Part shown: positions 63,853-64,000 of the stretch, piece by piece
How positions within the stretch are numbered: position 1 is the first letter of the stretch
Layout of the letters: the number at the start of each line of letters is the position of its first letter
DNA from: Cherax quadricarinatus
Taxonomy: Eukaryota > Arthropoda > Malacostraca > Decapoda > Parastacidae
NCBI RefSeq assembly: GCF_038502225.1
Contig: NW_027195377.1
Span: 1-64,000 of the forward strand
Direction of reading: 5' to 3'
Length of the DNA: 64,000 nt
The notes under the pieces: generated by a model
Database searches by the model: none
Seen by the model: only the letters and a program-made list of their open reading frames with translations
Told to the model about the DNA's origin: nothing
Program-made: the position numbers and the translations under genes

Positions 63853-64000
63853 GCTGCAGCAGTTATTTTATGTGGTGCACACATACCACATAGATGTATT
63901 CTCTCATATCTAGGCCCAGATTTACTGCTCACAGCTTATCAGAGTGAGCTGAGCTCATGGCGTAGATCTACGGTTTGGACCCTGAACGTAAAGCCGTAGA

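Larger units (their letters stand above)
55938..64000. mobile_element. piggyBac-like element, second copy, interrupted and reaching the window end
   Basis: Interior matches 37330-38230 in order (55950-56684, 57676-57815, then beyond 63853). It is split by a Tigger derivative (56687-57673, with TA) and by a hAT element (57816-63852). The TTAA end is not visible: the left terminus lacks CCCTTT and the right end is outside or decayed (TTTGGACCCTGAA at 63974). Confidence 0.65.

Overview
The window looks like animal, very probably decapod crustacean (crayfish-like), intergenic DNA. It is built almost entirely of transposable elements stacked inside each other. I found no host gene, rRNA or tRNA gene, and no prokaryotic signal. 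The taxonomic guess rests on the mix of non-LTR retrotransposons (I-, RTE-, CR1- and L2-like), a tRNA-derived SINE with a TTATC tail, and Tigger, hAT and piggyBac-like DNA elements. I recognise several of these repeats from memory as typical of decapods; no search was run.

Left part (1-12.7 kb). An old minus-strand L2/CR1-like LINE (here 'A1', 1 to about 10640) is split by a 6.6-kb I-group LINE ('I1', 1506-8107). I1 has a 13-bp target-site duplication (TSD) and two uninterrupted ORFs: a gag-like ORF1 with three zinc knuckles, and ORF2 with endonuclease, reverse transcriptase and RNase H. Tail-only stubs of I1-type elements lie at 9909-9959 and 45083-45142. A 166-bp short element at 24237-24402 joins an I1-like 5' end to an I1-like 3' tail. 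Together these look like one autonomous LINE and its short relatives.

Middle-left part (12.7-31.9 kb). A dispersed repeat ('G') is split by a tRNA-derived SINE, which is split by a CR1-like LINE ('B1'). Next comes an L2-like fragment split by a second LINE B in the opposite orientation. A 3.46-kb stretch (16544-20003) is tandemly duplicated and nearly identical. A 5'-truncated I-group LINE ('C') fragment with a 9-bp TSD (26448-27350) and a fairly complete L2-like element (about 28217-31670) follow.

Middle part (32-39.8 kb). A dead minus-strand Tigger/pogo transposon contains a piggyBac-type MITE and a second Tigger. The second Tigger carries a 539-bp fold-back element with a 12-bp TSD. Further on, a local direct repeat was hit by a 1.07-kb TTAA-flanked element.

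Right part (39.8-64 kb). One I-group LINE, C1 (about 39806-54675, minus), hosts two RTE elements (D1, D2), two copies of a 203-bp Tigger-type MITE and an L2 3' end. D2 is itself split by a CR1-like LINE E, and the L2 piece by an I-tail stub. A second TTAA-family element copy (55938 to the window end) holds a deleted Tigger with an intact 146-codon ORF and a 6-kb hAT element with a broken transposase. The hAT contains a palindromic Tigger-type element and a near-perfect 34-bp hairpin.

The nesting gives relative ages: I1 is younger than A1; D1, D2 and the MITEs are younger than C1; E is younger than D2; LINE B1 is younger than the SINE, which is younger than G. Strongest leads for new biology: the LINE-end-fusion short element and the covarying hairpin at the exact 5' terminus it shares with I1; the stop-start overlap between the LINE C ORFs; and the hairpin and fold-back elements.
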